A stretch of DNA of 64,000 nucleotides, taken from the NCBI GenBank assembly GCA_016841245.1, contig JAENZN010000012.1, forward strand, positions 35,572-99,571, given 5' to 3'. Each line of letters begins with the position of its first letter. Positions within the stretch are counted from its first letter, which is position 1. The stretch is from Syntrophomonas sp. GTDB taxonomy: Bacteria > Bacillota > Syntrophomonadia > Syntrophomonadales > Syntrophomonadaceae. A model generated the notes under the pieces. The model saw only the letters and a program-made list of their open reading frames with translations, was not told the DNA's origin and made no database searches. This document shows positions 55,388-64,000 of the stretch, piece by piece. The translations under genes were made by a program, and so were the position numbers.

Positions 55388-55712
55388 TCTGAAAATTTCC
55401 CCCAAAGCACAAAAGGATATGCTGGAAATAAAAGAATATATCTCGGAAGAATTATGTAATCTCACAGCAGCAACGAATGTGCTGTATGAAATCATAAAAC
55501 GAATCAGAGACCTTATAGAATTCCCGTTGCTGGGAGCGCCGTTATCTTCTATTATTGATATTGAAACAGGTTATCGTTTTCTTGTCTGTGGGCAATATAC
55601 TGCTTTTTACCGTTATGAAGATGATACTGTATATGTGGACCGAGTTCTCTATGGCAGGAGAGATTATATGAAAATTCTTTTTGGGGATGCTACAGAGAAA
55701 GAAGAGATTTAA
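55380..55712 (+). CDS. RelE/ParE-family toxin
   Basis: 110 residues: SLKISPKAQKDMLEIKEYI, GYRFLVCGQYTAFYRYEDDTVYVDRVLYGRRDYMKILF. Intact fold markers throughout. Together with the preceding antitoxin it is a complete type II module, unlike the broken pair 600 bases upstream. Target (ribosome-bound mRNA or gyrase) is not decidable. Confidence 0.87.
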   Translation: MASLKISPKAQKDMLEIKEYISEELCNLTAATNVLYEIIKRIRDLIEFPLLGAPLSSIIDIETGYRFLVCGQYTAFYRYEDDTVYVDRVLYGRRDYMKILFGDATEKEEI

Positions 55713-55815
55713 TTGCCGGACTTAACAAAGAAAGGGGAGGCCGAAGCCACCCTCTCCTTATTTACAAAGCCCATAAAGCTCGGTTCTATCGATGATTGTT
55801 TCGAATCTATAGGCT

Positions 55816-55828
55816 CCGCCTCCACCAT
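55816..55828 (+). other. Candidate right attachment-site remnant
   Basis: CCGCCTCCACCAT is identical to 52909–52921, the last 12 bases of ssrA plus one. A 13-base match to a fixed site is unlikely by chance in 64 kb. It would bound a 2.9-kb element containing the recombinase and the toxin–antitoxin genes. Confidence 0.4.
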
Positions 55829-55880
55829 GATTGTAAACAAGTGTCTTAATCTGGTACCTTTAAAAGCAGGAGGGGCAAAC

Positions 55881-56126
55881 ATGAAACGAAACAGGTATAC
55901 ACGAGAATTTAAAGACCAGGTTGTCAAAGAATCTCTCGAAGTTGGCAATGCTGCCATCGTTGCTCGTAAGAATGATTTATCAGCAAATATGGTAAGTAGC
56001 TGGGTTAGGAAACATAAAAAGGAAAATAGCACCTGTCGTCTCGTGTGTCATGACATCGGCAGCAAAGGGATCGTCAAATGGTTCTATCCCCGGGGGACCT
56101 TTGGAGTCAATTTCCGGTACGGGTAA
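55881..56126 (+). pseudogene. IS3-type transposase OrfA fragment
   Basis: ATG 55881 behind AGGAGGGG. The first ~50 residues (MKRNRYTREFKDQVVKESLE, KNDLSANMVSSWVRKHKKEN) are a transposase HTH of the IS3/IS2 OrfA type. After about 56030 the similarity stops and the frame runs 32 residues to a chance stop. The catalytic OrfB is missing. The following 215 bases hold no recognisable gene, though the minus strand is open over 55980–56255. Confidence 0.7.
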
Positions 56127-56341
56127 ATTAGGACAGGACATTTTATCATACAGATCATTAGCTCTGCACAGAACCCCGGAAAACGGACAAAGACAATGCA
56201 CACCCCTAACAACCAGTCCCGATAAAACGTTAAATTGTATTAAAGATTGAGTCATCAGACATAATATGGTAATTAGTCAATCTCTGCTCTGAAATTTATT
56301 CGGTTGAATAGCGATGAAATAACAAGACAATAATTGAATCA

Positions 56342-56815
56342 CTAGTCTGCAGTAGTATCCAGAATTTGGCTGACCTGCTGCAGGATATGCTGCCACTGCA
56401 GAAGAAGCTCATTGCCGCAGGTTTCTGCTATGGCCGCAATATTTCGGTAGAGAGCCTGATCGATAGCTTCAAAGTGTTTTGTAACCTCTTCTGCCAGCTG
56501 AATTTTAACTGCTCTGCGATCGCTCTCCGGTATATGACGGATCAAAACCCCTTTTTTTACCAGAGTATTTACCATAACCGAAGCTGAAGGTTCACTTATA
56601 CCCTGATAACGTGCCAGTTCTTTAAGCGAAGAACCTTCAGGGTACATATTACTGCTAAGTTCCTTGACTGCCCTCACCATCCTGAACTGTTTGCTTGACA
56701 ATGCGTCCATCAGATCATCCCCTTGTTCATGAGTAATTTGCTGTTGGGCTAGATTTAACAAGCGGATGTTAATACGTTCACTGGAATGCCAGATATTTTT
56801 AGCTACTTCCTTCAT
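56342..56815 (-). CDS. MarR-family transcriptional regulator
   Basis: 157 residues from ATG 56815, 11 bases after AAGGAG; the frame is open 12 bases more. Winged HTH about 45–120 (SSLKELARYQGISEPSASVMVNTLVKKGVLIRHIPESDRRAV with the DxR wing). It lies 56 bases downstream of the MFS exporter gene on the same strand, so the two form an operon and the regulator probably controls it through the palindrome upstream of the exporter. Confidence 0.9.
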   Translation of the reverse strand: MKEVAKNIWHSSERINIRLLNLAQQQITHEQGDDLMDALSSKQFRMVRAVKELSSNMYPEGSSLKELARYQGISEPSASVMVNTLVKKGVLIRHIPESDRRAVKIQLAEEVTKHFEAIDQALYRNIAAIAETCGNELLLQWQHILQQVSQILDTTAD

Positions 56816-56871
56816 TTGTATATCCACTCCTTTCGCTAATACTCAGCATAAAACGTCATGAAATAATCTTT

Positions 56872-58146
56872 TTAGACTTTTGCCTTCCTTATATTATCTT
56901 GCGATAAAAAATCTGGCTGGGCTGAATCAGGAATTTGTTTTACGAAAGACTTGCTTGAAATAATCAGCCAAAGACCGCCACAGACTAGTCCTGTTAGCAG
57001 CTGCAGTAATCCCAGTGCGGCGATAACATTGCTCCAGTCCAGGGAAATTAAAATCATCCCCACACTTCCTCCGAAAATACCAAAGCAACCTATCAGGGAT
57101 GAAGCTGAACCAGTATCTTTCGTTTGTTGTTCCAGCATGAGATTGGTACTGGGAGGCCGTAGAGCACCAGCAGCTATGGCGCAGGGTAATGCCGATATAG
57201 CGAATAACCAGGGCTTAAGCTCACCCAGACCATACATTAACAATCCACTCATTGCGATAACAGCAAAACAGATGTTAATAATTAATCTGCGCTCAAAATG
57301 GCTGGACAAGCGCATATATAATATAGGTCCAATAACTGAGAATAAAGCATTGCCTGCAAAATAGTAGCTGTATATCTGTTCACTTAAGCCGAAGCCATCC
57401 ACATAAATATAGGATGATGAAGCAATATAAGCCATCATCGGAATGGGGGCCAGGGAAAATATAACCAGCAGGGAGGTGAATCCTGGATTTTTTAGTACTA
57501 CTCCCAGCCTGCCCATAGTCTGAAGTACCGTCCCATCATACCGTTTTTCCAGGGTTTCTTCCATGAAAAGAGCTCCCAGCAAACTTAATAAAGCAATAAT
57601 TGCTAAAACAAAAAAAACACCTCGCCAGGATGTGATTCTCAACATTAATCCACCCAGAACTGGTGCAACTATCGGAGCTATTATTACCATTGACTGTACC
57701 AGGGCGAGAATAGACTCCCTCTTTCTGCCCTCATAAATATCTTTAACCATAGCTGTCGCTACCGCAGTAGCTGCACCACCTCCGATGGCTTGAAGAACAC
57801 GGGATAGTATTAAATGATTAACATCAGAAGCACATGCGCAAAAAACACTTCCCAGGCAATAAAGGATCAAGCCTGTTAACAAAATAGGTCTGCGTTTATA
57901 TTTATCGCTTAATGGTCCCCAGAACAATGTAGCGATAGCGTAAAATACGAAGAATAGTATCAGAGTAAGGTTTATCATATTTGACGATGTATTAAAATAT
58001 TCTGCCATACTCGGCAGAGCAGGTAGGTACATATCAGTAGAAAGTGGTACAAACGCACTCAATAATGCTATTAAAGCTACCATACCTTTGTCTCCCAGAT
58101 ATTTCTGTTTTTTGCTGCTTCCCGCAGCAGAAGTACTATTCTGCAA
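56872..58146 (-). CDS. MFS multidrug exporter, Bcr/CflA type
   Basis: 424 residues, 12 predicted helices. Family motifs PLSTDMYLPALPSMAEYF near the first helix, GPLSDKYKRRPILLTG (motif A) and SRVLQAIGGGAATAVA. Proton-driven drug export is the family role; actual substrates are unknown. An AT-rich promoter region with a perfect palindrome lies upstream. Confidence 0.92.
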   Translation of the reverse strand: MQNSTSAAGSSKKQKYLGDKGMVALIALLSAFVPLSTDMYLPALPSMAEYFNTSSNMINLTLILFFVFYAIATLFWGPLSDKYKRRPILLTGLILYCLGSVFCACASDVNHLILSRVLQAIGGGAATAVATAMVKDIYEGRKRESILALVQSMVIIAPIVAPVLGGLMLRITSWRGVFFVLAIIALLSLLGALFMEETLEKRYDGTVLQTMGRLGVVLKNPGFTSLLVIFSLAPIPMMAYIASSSYIYVDGFGLSEQIYSYYFAGNALFSVIGPILYMRLSSHFERRLIINICFAVIAMSGLLMYGLGELKPWLFAISALPCAIAAGALRPPSTNLMLEQQTKDTGSASSLIGCFGIFGGSVGMILISLDWSNVIAALGLLQLLTGLVCGGLWLIISSKSFVKQIPDSAQPDFLSQDNIRKAKV

Positions 58147-58207
58147 TTTTTTCCCTCCAATGAATACATTAATTATTATAATAGTTAAATATATATAATA
58201 TATATAA

Positions 58208-58241
58208 TTACCTAATATTATGCAAGAGTAATATTAGGTAA
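58208..58241 (-). promoter_or_regulatory. Perfect palindromic operator upstream of the MFS/MarR operon
   Basis: TTACCTAATATTA-(8)-TAATATTAGGTAA, exact 13-base arms, 62 bases upstream of the exporter start and next to TATAAT-like sequences. The TTAC…GTAA dyad is a plausible MarR-type operator. Confidence 0.7.
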
Positions 58242-58285
58242 AGCAAAACAATAAAGTTATCTACCATCTATTGATAAAGGTAATT

Positions 58286-58522
58286 TTAACTTTTAGTAAC
58301 GGATTCAGTTCCATAATTTAGCAACATTCCGGTCAGTTCAATTAATCGTTCAAGAGGAACTTTCTTCCCATCAGCAACCCATTGACGATACATATCCAAA
58401 GAACTTTGTGATGTGAATGTGTTTACGATATTTTGTTCTGCTTCAGGTAAATGAGCATAAGGATTAAATCGTTTACGGTTATGCTTCAAAGCAGTCATAA
58501 AAAGTTTGTTACAAAAAGTGCG
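58286..58522 (-). pseudogene. C-terminal fragment of a TetR-like regulator
   Basis: About 78 residues remain in frame after an upstream stop. From ATG 58498 it reads MTALKHNRKRFNPYAHL, SSLDMYRQWVADGKKVPLERLIELTG, which resembles the C-terminal ligand domain of TetR-family proteins without the HTH. Identification is tentative. Confidence 0.35.
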
Positions 58523-58636
58523 ATAGCTTTATGCACAAATCAAACGTTCTGTAAAGACATCTTGTTTTGATAAATACGAAAAACACGGTTTACATCTGTC
58601 ATAGGAAAGAGGTTAATTATGAATAGGTATTAGATC

Positions 58637-58933
58637 ATGAAGTATATGAATGAAGCAGAATTTAATGAGGCCAATGTATTTGGAAAAGGACAGGCAAACA
58701 CAGGGAATATGGAAAAGATCGGTTCGCTGGGTACAAGTTTGCCTAGAAATGATGAACAGATTACAACAGAGCCTGGGGATTTGATTTTGTACTAGGGAAA
58801 CGCCTTCGTCATTTATTATGCACCTAATTCATGGAATTTCACCAAACTCGGTATAATAGATGATGTTACACAAGAAGAATTAAAAGAAGCACTTGGAAAT
58901 GCTGATGTGAAGGTCACACTTTCTTTGGATTAA
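58637..58933 (+). pseudogene. Cyclophilin-like fold protein with in-frame TAG
   Basis: A single frame of 99 codons reads …FGKGQANTGNMEKIGSLGT…TTEPGDLILY, then TAG, then GNAFVIYYAPNSWNFTKLG…VKVTLSLD and TAA. The text is that of the small cyclophilin-like proteins. TAG stands where Gln (CAG) is usual, and the N-terminal part is missing, so it is a pseudogene. Confidence 0.75.
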
Positions 58934-58961
58934 AGCTATGAATATTACGAAAGACGGAAGG

Positions 58962-59541
58962 TAGTAGTGATAATAATACTGGGTTTTTCATAGCAGTCAG
59001 CTATTACCTGAAAGAGCAGCTGCGCTCCCTGGCTATCTAGTGGTATATAATCCCATTCATCACAAATCAATAAGTCCAATTTGGCTAATTGCTTGAGCAT
59101 TTTGCCCAAGTTTCCTGCTGTTTAAGCATCATTCAACTCATTGACCAGGGCTGATGTTTTATAAAATCTCACCTTCTTTCCTTGATTACAGGCTTCCACA
59201 CCGAGGGCAGTAGTCATATGGGTTTTACCTGTACCTACCGGGCCATATAGAATCAGGTTTTCTTTACGTTCCAGTAGAACAGCGTTTTTTAAATCGTCTA
59301 CTGGAACAGAGGTTGGTATTTCTATATGATCAAAACTGTAACCGTTAAAGGTTTTGATTACATTAAAGCTTGCCTGTCTTAAACAGCGATTCTTACGTTG
59401 AACTTCTCTTGTTTTTAATTCCATTTCTAAAAGTTTAGCCAGGAACTCTTCGTGTGTATCAGCTTTAATATCTGCATAGTTCCTAACAATACTGTTACCC
59501 CATCGTAGTTGCTTGCAATAGTCTTTGATTACTTCTTTCAT
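58962..59541 (-). pseudogene. IstB-type ATPase of an IS21 element, broken
   Basis: Transposition helper ATPase. The start at 59541 is good (AGGTGAG upstream). Walker A GPVGTGKTHMTTALG is present. An in-frame TAA (59122–59124) interrupts LVNELNDA-stop-TAGNLGKMLKQL; the same frame goes on through LDLLICDEWDYIPLDSQGAQLLF to SIIITT, where it joins foreign sequence. About 190 of ~250 codons remain. Confidence 0.85.
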
Positions 59542-59578
59542 CTGTTCTCACCTGCTTTCAGGAAAATATCATAGCAGG

Positions 59579-59815
59579 TCAGATTGCCGGTGAATTTATG
59601 CCGGCAGATTTTAGCGGCAAAAAATCAGTAAAGGTTGGTTCGGTTAACCGGCGGTAGCTTAATAGAATACTATCCGCATCTGCTTTATACGAATCCATGG
59701 TTTCCAGCAAACAAATAGTTGCTGTGTCCATATCTGTTTCAGTTATCATACGTAATAATAGATTCAAGCTTTTCTTTTTCTCTTCGTAATCCAGATCTTT
59801 AAAATATTCTTGTCA
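59579..59815 (-). pseudogene. IstA transposase, C-terminal end only
   Basis: The frame reads KDLDYEEKKKSLNLLLRM, then DSILLSYRRLTEPTFTDFLPL, a typical IstA end, with istB starting 37 bases later. Upstream it is cut near 59815, where histidine-kinase coding sequence on the other strand begins. Confidence 0.7.
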
Positions 59816-59819
59816 GGAA

Positions 59820-62420
59820 TCTGGCAGCGCGGAACTTGATATCATCTTGTATGTTTCAAACTTCAGCGATTCAAGAGGTGGTATCTGGGAAGAAATATCT
59901 ATCGGGACATATGAACAGTTGGAAAAAGTAGACAGGCTTCAGATGATGGAGGACGCTTTTCTTTTAGGATGCCTGTTTTTGATTGCCATAAACTATATGT
60001 GTATCTTTTTGTTGAGAAGGGATTCAAAAGAAAGCCTTTATATTTCCATGGGCTGTATCGTGCTTATTATTAAGCTGCTGGTGAGCGACAGTTATTTCAT
60101 ATTCAGATTCTTTCCTGATTTTGATTACTGGTTATCTCTTTTTCTCTTTCATATCACCGTATATTGGGGCGTATTTGCGTTTCTAGCCTTCATCATAAGC
60201 TTTTATCCAGATGAAGGAGCAAGAAAATTTCTAAAGATCTAGTTCACAGTGGCTGCCGCCTTTACGATTTTTGCCATAGCAGCGCCAACATATGTCTATA
60301 CTCGGGCAACACCTATTTTCGATTGTGTTAATCTGGTGGCGCTTCTATACTTATTGCTGATTGTTTCGAGGGCTGCCTATAAAGGACTGTTCGGAGCACG
60401 AATAATCATATGGGGCACCGCTTTTATGGCCTTTTCAGTCGTCCATGATACTTTGAAATTCTCAAACATCATCGTTTCTCCTTTTGACGCTTTGACAGCT
60501 CAGGGAGCGGTGATACTGGTAGTCTTTATGGCGTTGGTTTTAGGGGCCAAGCTTGCTGAGGAGCATAAGCAGCTGAAGTTATTTACAGAAAAACTGGAAT
60601 CCGCTAACAAACTGAAGGATGAATTTCTGACCAATACATCACACGAATTGAGGACGCCGATAAACGCGATGATCGCTATTACGGAATCAATTGTAAAGGA
60701 TAAGAATGCAGATGTAGGGGAACGGGAGAAAAATGACCTTATGCATGTAATATCAAGCGGCAGAAGGCTTGTCAGCTTGATTAATGACATACTTGATTTT
60801 TCAAGGCTGAAGCACGGAGAGTTAACTCTGGTAAAAAAGGTCTTTAATATTGACAAGCTGGTACAGGGCATAGTTAGAGAGTTTTCTTTTGTTACCAGTG
60901 ATAAAAATATAGATATTACATATAAACCGGATGAGAACCTGCCGGCCGTATTTGCGGACGAGTACAGGATCACCCAGGTGCTTTATAATATTATAGGCAA
61001 CGCCGTCAAGTTTACCGGTAATGGTGGGGCAATTAAGGTTTCAGCTTTTTCAGACGAGGACACCGTTTATATATCCGTTAAAGATAGCGGCATTGGAATA
61101 CCGGAAGCAAAATTCCAAGAAATATTCGGTACCTTCCATCAGTCGGATGCGTCAATTAACAGACAGTACGGCGGTATGGGCCTTGGATTGAGTATCAGCC
61201 GCGAAATCATTACCGGCCATGATAGAAATATACAGGTTAAGAGCCGGATTGGGGAAGGCAGCGAGATTCAATTCGGAGTTCCCGCGGCAGCAGCATCAGT
61301 TGCGCAGGAGGAACAACATGAAATCGAAAGCAGATACGCTTATCTGACAGACGATATTATTCAGCAGAAAAGTGAGTTGACTGCAATTGGAATAAAAAAG
61401 GGCGATATTGTGGTGATAGATGATAACTACGCAAATCTTATCGGAGTAATAAACATTTTAAGAACTGATGGTTATACGGTAAAAGGATTTACCAATCCCT
61501 ACGATGCATTAGAGGAAGTGTTTAAAGGTTCTGAAACAGCTGCCACTATTGTTGATGTGATGATGCCCGATTTATCAGGATTTGAAGTGTGCAGAAAAAT
61601 TAGGGAGAGGTTTTCACTGTTTGAGCTGCCCGTTCTTATGCTCACTGCTAATACTGCAATAGAAAGCATGTTGGAGGGGTTCGAGTCCGGAGCGAACGAT
61701 TTTATCAAAAAGCCCTTCGATGGTGATGAGTTGAAAGCAAGGGTCAAAACCTTATATAATCTAAAATTCACTGCTGAGCGCGCAATCAATAACGAGACGG
61801 CATTTTTACAGGCACAGATTAAGCCGCATTTCCTGTATAATACCATCAACGCTATTATAGCCAGCTGCCATACCGATGCAGAACAGGCAGCCGACATGCT
61901 GCTTGATCTATCCGACTATCTACGCTATTTGTTTGACTTTGAATCGGAAGAAAGACTCATACCCTTAAATCGGGAGATGGAAGCTGTAAAAGCGTATTTA
62001 TCGCTGGAAAAATCAAGGTTTACCGGTGGATTAGAGTATGTAATTGATATGAGCGGCCCTCAAAAAATACTTATCCCGCCAATGATTATTCAGCCGATCG
62101 TTGAAAATGCGGTGCGCCATGGCTTGCGCAAGGTAGACAGGCCGGGAAATATAATCATAAAAGGGAGAGAATCGAATGGGTTTTATATCATTACCGTAGA
62201 GGACAATGGCTCGGGAATCCATGACGGTGATCTGCAAAAGATCATATGCGGGGAGAAAAAGGACGGGCACGGCACCGGGCTTGCCAATACCCGTAAAAGG
62301 CTTAAATATTTTTATGGTACTGATATTCAGATCGAAAGTATATTTGGAACAGGTACAAAAGTAACTGTAACAGTGAAAGTGAAGGAGGAAGAAGATGCTC
62401 AGGGTTATGCTGATCGATGA
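59820..62420 (+). pseudogene. Hybrid sensor kinase (7TMR-DISM–HisKA–HATPase–REC–LytS-type kinase), disrupted
   Basis: The 5' end is lost at the IS21 junction; the frame then reads AELDIILYVSNFSDSRGGIW, the end of a DISM extracellular domain, followed by seven hydrophobic segments. An in-frame TAG at 60240–60242 interrupts the membrane part (KFLKI-stop-FTVAAAF). After it come HisKA (DEFLTNTSHELRTPINAM), HATPase (NIIGNAVKFTG, GMGLGLSIS), a receiver domain (IVDVMMPDLSGFEV, Asp ~ VDVMMPD) and a second kinase of the LytS type (QIKPHFLYNTINAII, IIQPIVENAVRHGL, GTGLANTRKRL). The cytoplasmic part from 60249 is intact and could be translated only if reinitiated. Confidence 0.85.
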
Positions 62421-62815
62421 CGAACCGCCTGCATTAAGGAACATGGAACTCATGCTCAGTGATTTTGAGAATGTACATATTGCCGGTATGTATACTCGCG
62501 GCGAAAAGGCTTTGGCGGCCATAGAGAAAGATAAACCTGATGCGGTGTTTGCCGACATTGAAATGCCGGGTAAAAACGGCCTGGACATAGCCAGCGAAAT
62601 TGCAGATAAATATAATGACATAGATGTGGTTTTTGTTACCGCCTATAATCAATATGCTATTTCAGCCTTTGAAGCAAGTGCGGTAGACTATCTCCTGAAG
62701 CCTGTAAGAAAAGAAAGGCTGAAAAATACAGTAGCAAGGCTTGAAAGGAGAAGAAGCAAAGGTAACAATTCTGATAATGAAGATCGGAAAATAAGGATAC
62801 AATGCTTTGGAAAAT
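62395..62815 (+). pseudogene. Response regulator, receiver domain with lost output domain
   Basis: ATG overlaps the kinase end by 26 bases. Receiver domain residues 1–120: LIDDEPPALRNM, phosphorylated Asp in FADIEMPGKNG, VTAYNQYAISAF, YLLKPVRKERL. The start of a BTAD/SARP-like output (IRIQCFGKFTI) is seen, then near 62815 the sequence switches to an S-layer gene; the frame itself ends at 62961. Confidence 0.82.
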
Positions 62816-63241
62816 TTACCATTTATAATTCCTGGGGTTCACTGCCTGGCAGGGATTGTCAGCTTCTCCGGCGAAATCACGAACAGTTATGCAACGGGGA
62901 ATGTGAGGGGCGATCAATATTCCAATGTAGGTGGTTTGGTAGGAGTTGCTTTTTACAGTGAAATCAAGAACAGCTATGCAGTGGGCAGGGTGCTAGGCGG
63001 CAGCAGTTCTTATTTAGGTGGTTTTATAGGTTGTGATTGGTCTTCCAACACCGTATCATATGCATACTACAATTCTGAAAACGCTGTGGGCGTGGGCGAC
63101 GGTTCAGCTGAAACGACTGGGATGACCCTTGAGGCTATGAAGCAGCAGGAATTTGCCGATCTATTAAACAGCAACGTTTCAGCATTGAATGCCGAGGGGC
63201 TTAAACTTTGGGTTATTGAAACACAACCGCAGTCGTTGTAG
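62816..63241 (+). pseudogene. GLUG-repeat surface protein fragment
   Basis: Repeats of the GLUG kind: NSYATGNVRGDQYSNVGGLVG and NSYAVGRVLGGSSSYLGGFIG, then YYNSENAVGVGDGSAETTGM and a typical TLEAMKQQEFADLLN end. There is no start or signal peptide of its own, and it goes out of frame with the following SLH part near 63220. Probably one piece of a recombined S-layer gene. Confidence 0.75.
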
Positions 63242-63921
63242 AAGCCGACGGAACCGTGCGCCATGTGCCGACGCAGGTAGTTGAAATCGACGGCGTGTAT
63301 TATGCCGTGATAAACAGCCTGACGAACAGTGTGTATACGCTGATCTACAACCCCCTTGAGTTTGACGATGTTGAGGGACACTGGGCAAAGGATGCGGTAA
63401 ACGACATGGCCTCGCGCAAAGTAATAAATGGCTATACAGACAGGACATTCAATCCAGACGAAGATATAATACGCGCCGAATTTGCAGCGATAGTGGTCCG
63501 GGCGCTGGGTCTTGCGGAAGGAATGGGCGAAAATTCATTCAGCGATGTAGAGAAAGATGACTGGTACTGCGGATATGTAGAGACAGCCGCATCTTACGGG
63601 ATAATAAACGGCTACGGCAACGGCGAATTCGGCCCGAACGACCTGATTACGCGCGAGCAGGCCATGACGATGCTCGCCCGGGCGATGAAGATCACGGAAC
63701 TTGAGACAGACCTGAGCAACAGCACTATCAGTACGCTGCTGGTGGCATACACCGACAGCGAAGGCGTTTCCGATTATGCGCAGGCCGGCGTCGTCTCCTG
63801 TATCCAAACAGGAGTCGTCACAGGCAAAACACCTGTGACGATTGCACCGCAGGACTCGGTCACCCGTGCCGAGGTCGCGGTCACGGTTCAAAGGCTGCTG
63901 GAAAAATCGGAGCTGATATAA
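63220..63921 (+). pseudogene. S-layer homology (three SLH domains) C-terminal part
   Basis: In this frame the text begins TTAVVVEADGTVRHVPTQVV and continues through GVYYAVINSLTNSVYTLIY to three SLH domains (about EFDDVEGHWAKDAVNDM, FSDVEKDDWYCGYVETA, YTDSEGVSDYAQAGV, each followed by GYgN/T and TRAE/TREQ). SLH domains anchor proteins to cell-wall polymer. No signal peptide or start belongs to it, and the joint with the GLUG part is out of frame. GC content is visibly higher here than in neighbouring genes. Confidence 0.8.
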
Positions 63922-64000
63922 ACGAAGCACAGTATGTTGTATTACTGTAAGCGTAAAACAGCTGACACCTTGACTATTTACCCTCGGATGTGTTCTCTGT

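Noticed and set aside
55980..56255. 91-residue minus-strand frame with MTQSLIQFNVLSG
   Set aside because: No family recognised, poor ribosome site, and it crosses the transposase fragment joint; not supported as a gene.
60240..60242. TAG as pyrrolysine or suppressed codon
   Set aside because: The gene is also truncated by an IS at its 5' end and neighbours are decayed; simple pseudogene is the better reading.

Overview
The window looks like a chromosomal segment of a low-GC, Gram-positive-type anaerobe (Firmicutes/Clostridia). Family-level gene content and order are close to what I would expect of Syntrophomonas or a relative; that name is inference from memory, not a database match. The main evidence is Bacillus-like synteny: secA–motAB–prfB, ftsEX–M23 peptidase–ctpA–MinJ-like–uvrBA, rapZ–yvcK–whiA, cggR–gapA–pgk–tpiA–gpmI–eno, and secG–esterase–rnr … smpB–ssrA. 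TTG and GTG starts are common, and almost all genes to 43.5 kb lie on the + strand.

Layout. 0–8.4 kb: end of secA, flagellar stator motAB, prfB with its programmed frameshift, a split transketolase pair, then ftsE/ftsX with an EnvC/PcsB-like M23 hydrolase. 8.5–19.3 kb: S41 peptidase, a polytopic PDZ protein in the minJ position, a double-P-loop ATPase, and uvrB, uvrA and uvrC. Several gene ends here carry inverted-repeat (REP-like) elements, and two of these supply the stop codon. 19.4–28.2 kb: YvlD-like membrane protein, two tandem Cof-type HAD phosphatases, a bifunctional PGI/PMI, a probable structured RNA with a terminator, PHP hydrolase, rapZ, yvcK, whiA and rpoN. 28.3–43.5 kb: ClC antiporter next to a c-di-AMP-receptor-like PII protein, the cggR-led lower-glycolysis/gluconeogenesis operon, secG, a membrane pyrophosphatase, an esterase, an HD hydrolase and RNase R.

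43.5–52 kb separates rnr from smpB, which are adjacent in Bacillus. It holds a BlaI-type repressor with an unusual M56 protease–amidase fusion, a three-module membrane glycosyltransferase (GtrA + GT2 + GT39-like), and a ketopantoate-reductase/aminotransferase pair. smpB and ssrA (tmRNA) follow.

52.9–64 kb is an accessory, decaying region. It begins with a large serine recombinase remnant whose frame runs antisense into the tmRNA 3' end. It then holds two toxin–antitoxin modules (one broken), IS3-like and IS21-like fragments, an intact MarR/MFS efflux operon with a perfect palindromic operator candidate, several pseudogenes with in-frame stops, a disrupted hybrid histidine kinase, a truncated response regulator, and a mosaic S-layer (GLUG + SLH) gene. 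The most interesting candidate systems are the BlaI/M56-amidase pair, the ClC/c-di-AMP-receptor pair, the modular REP elements and the unassigned RNA near 23 kb.
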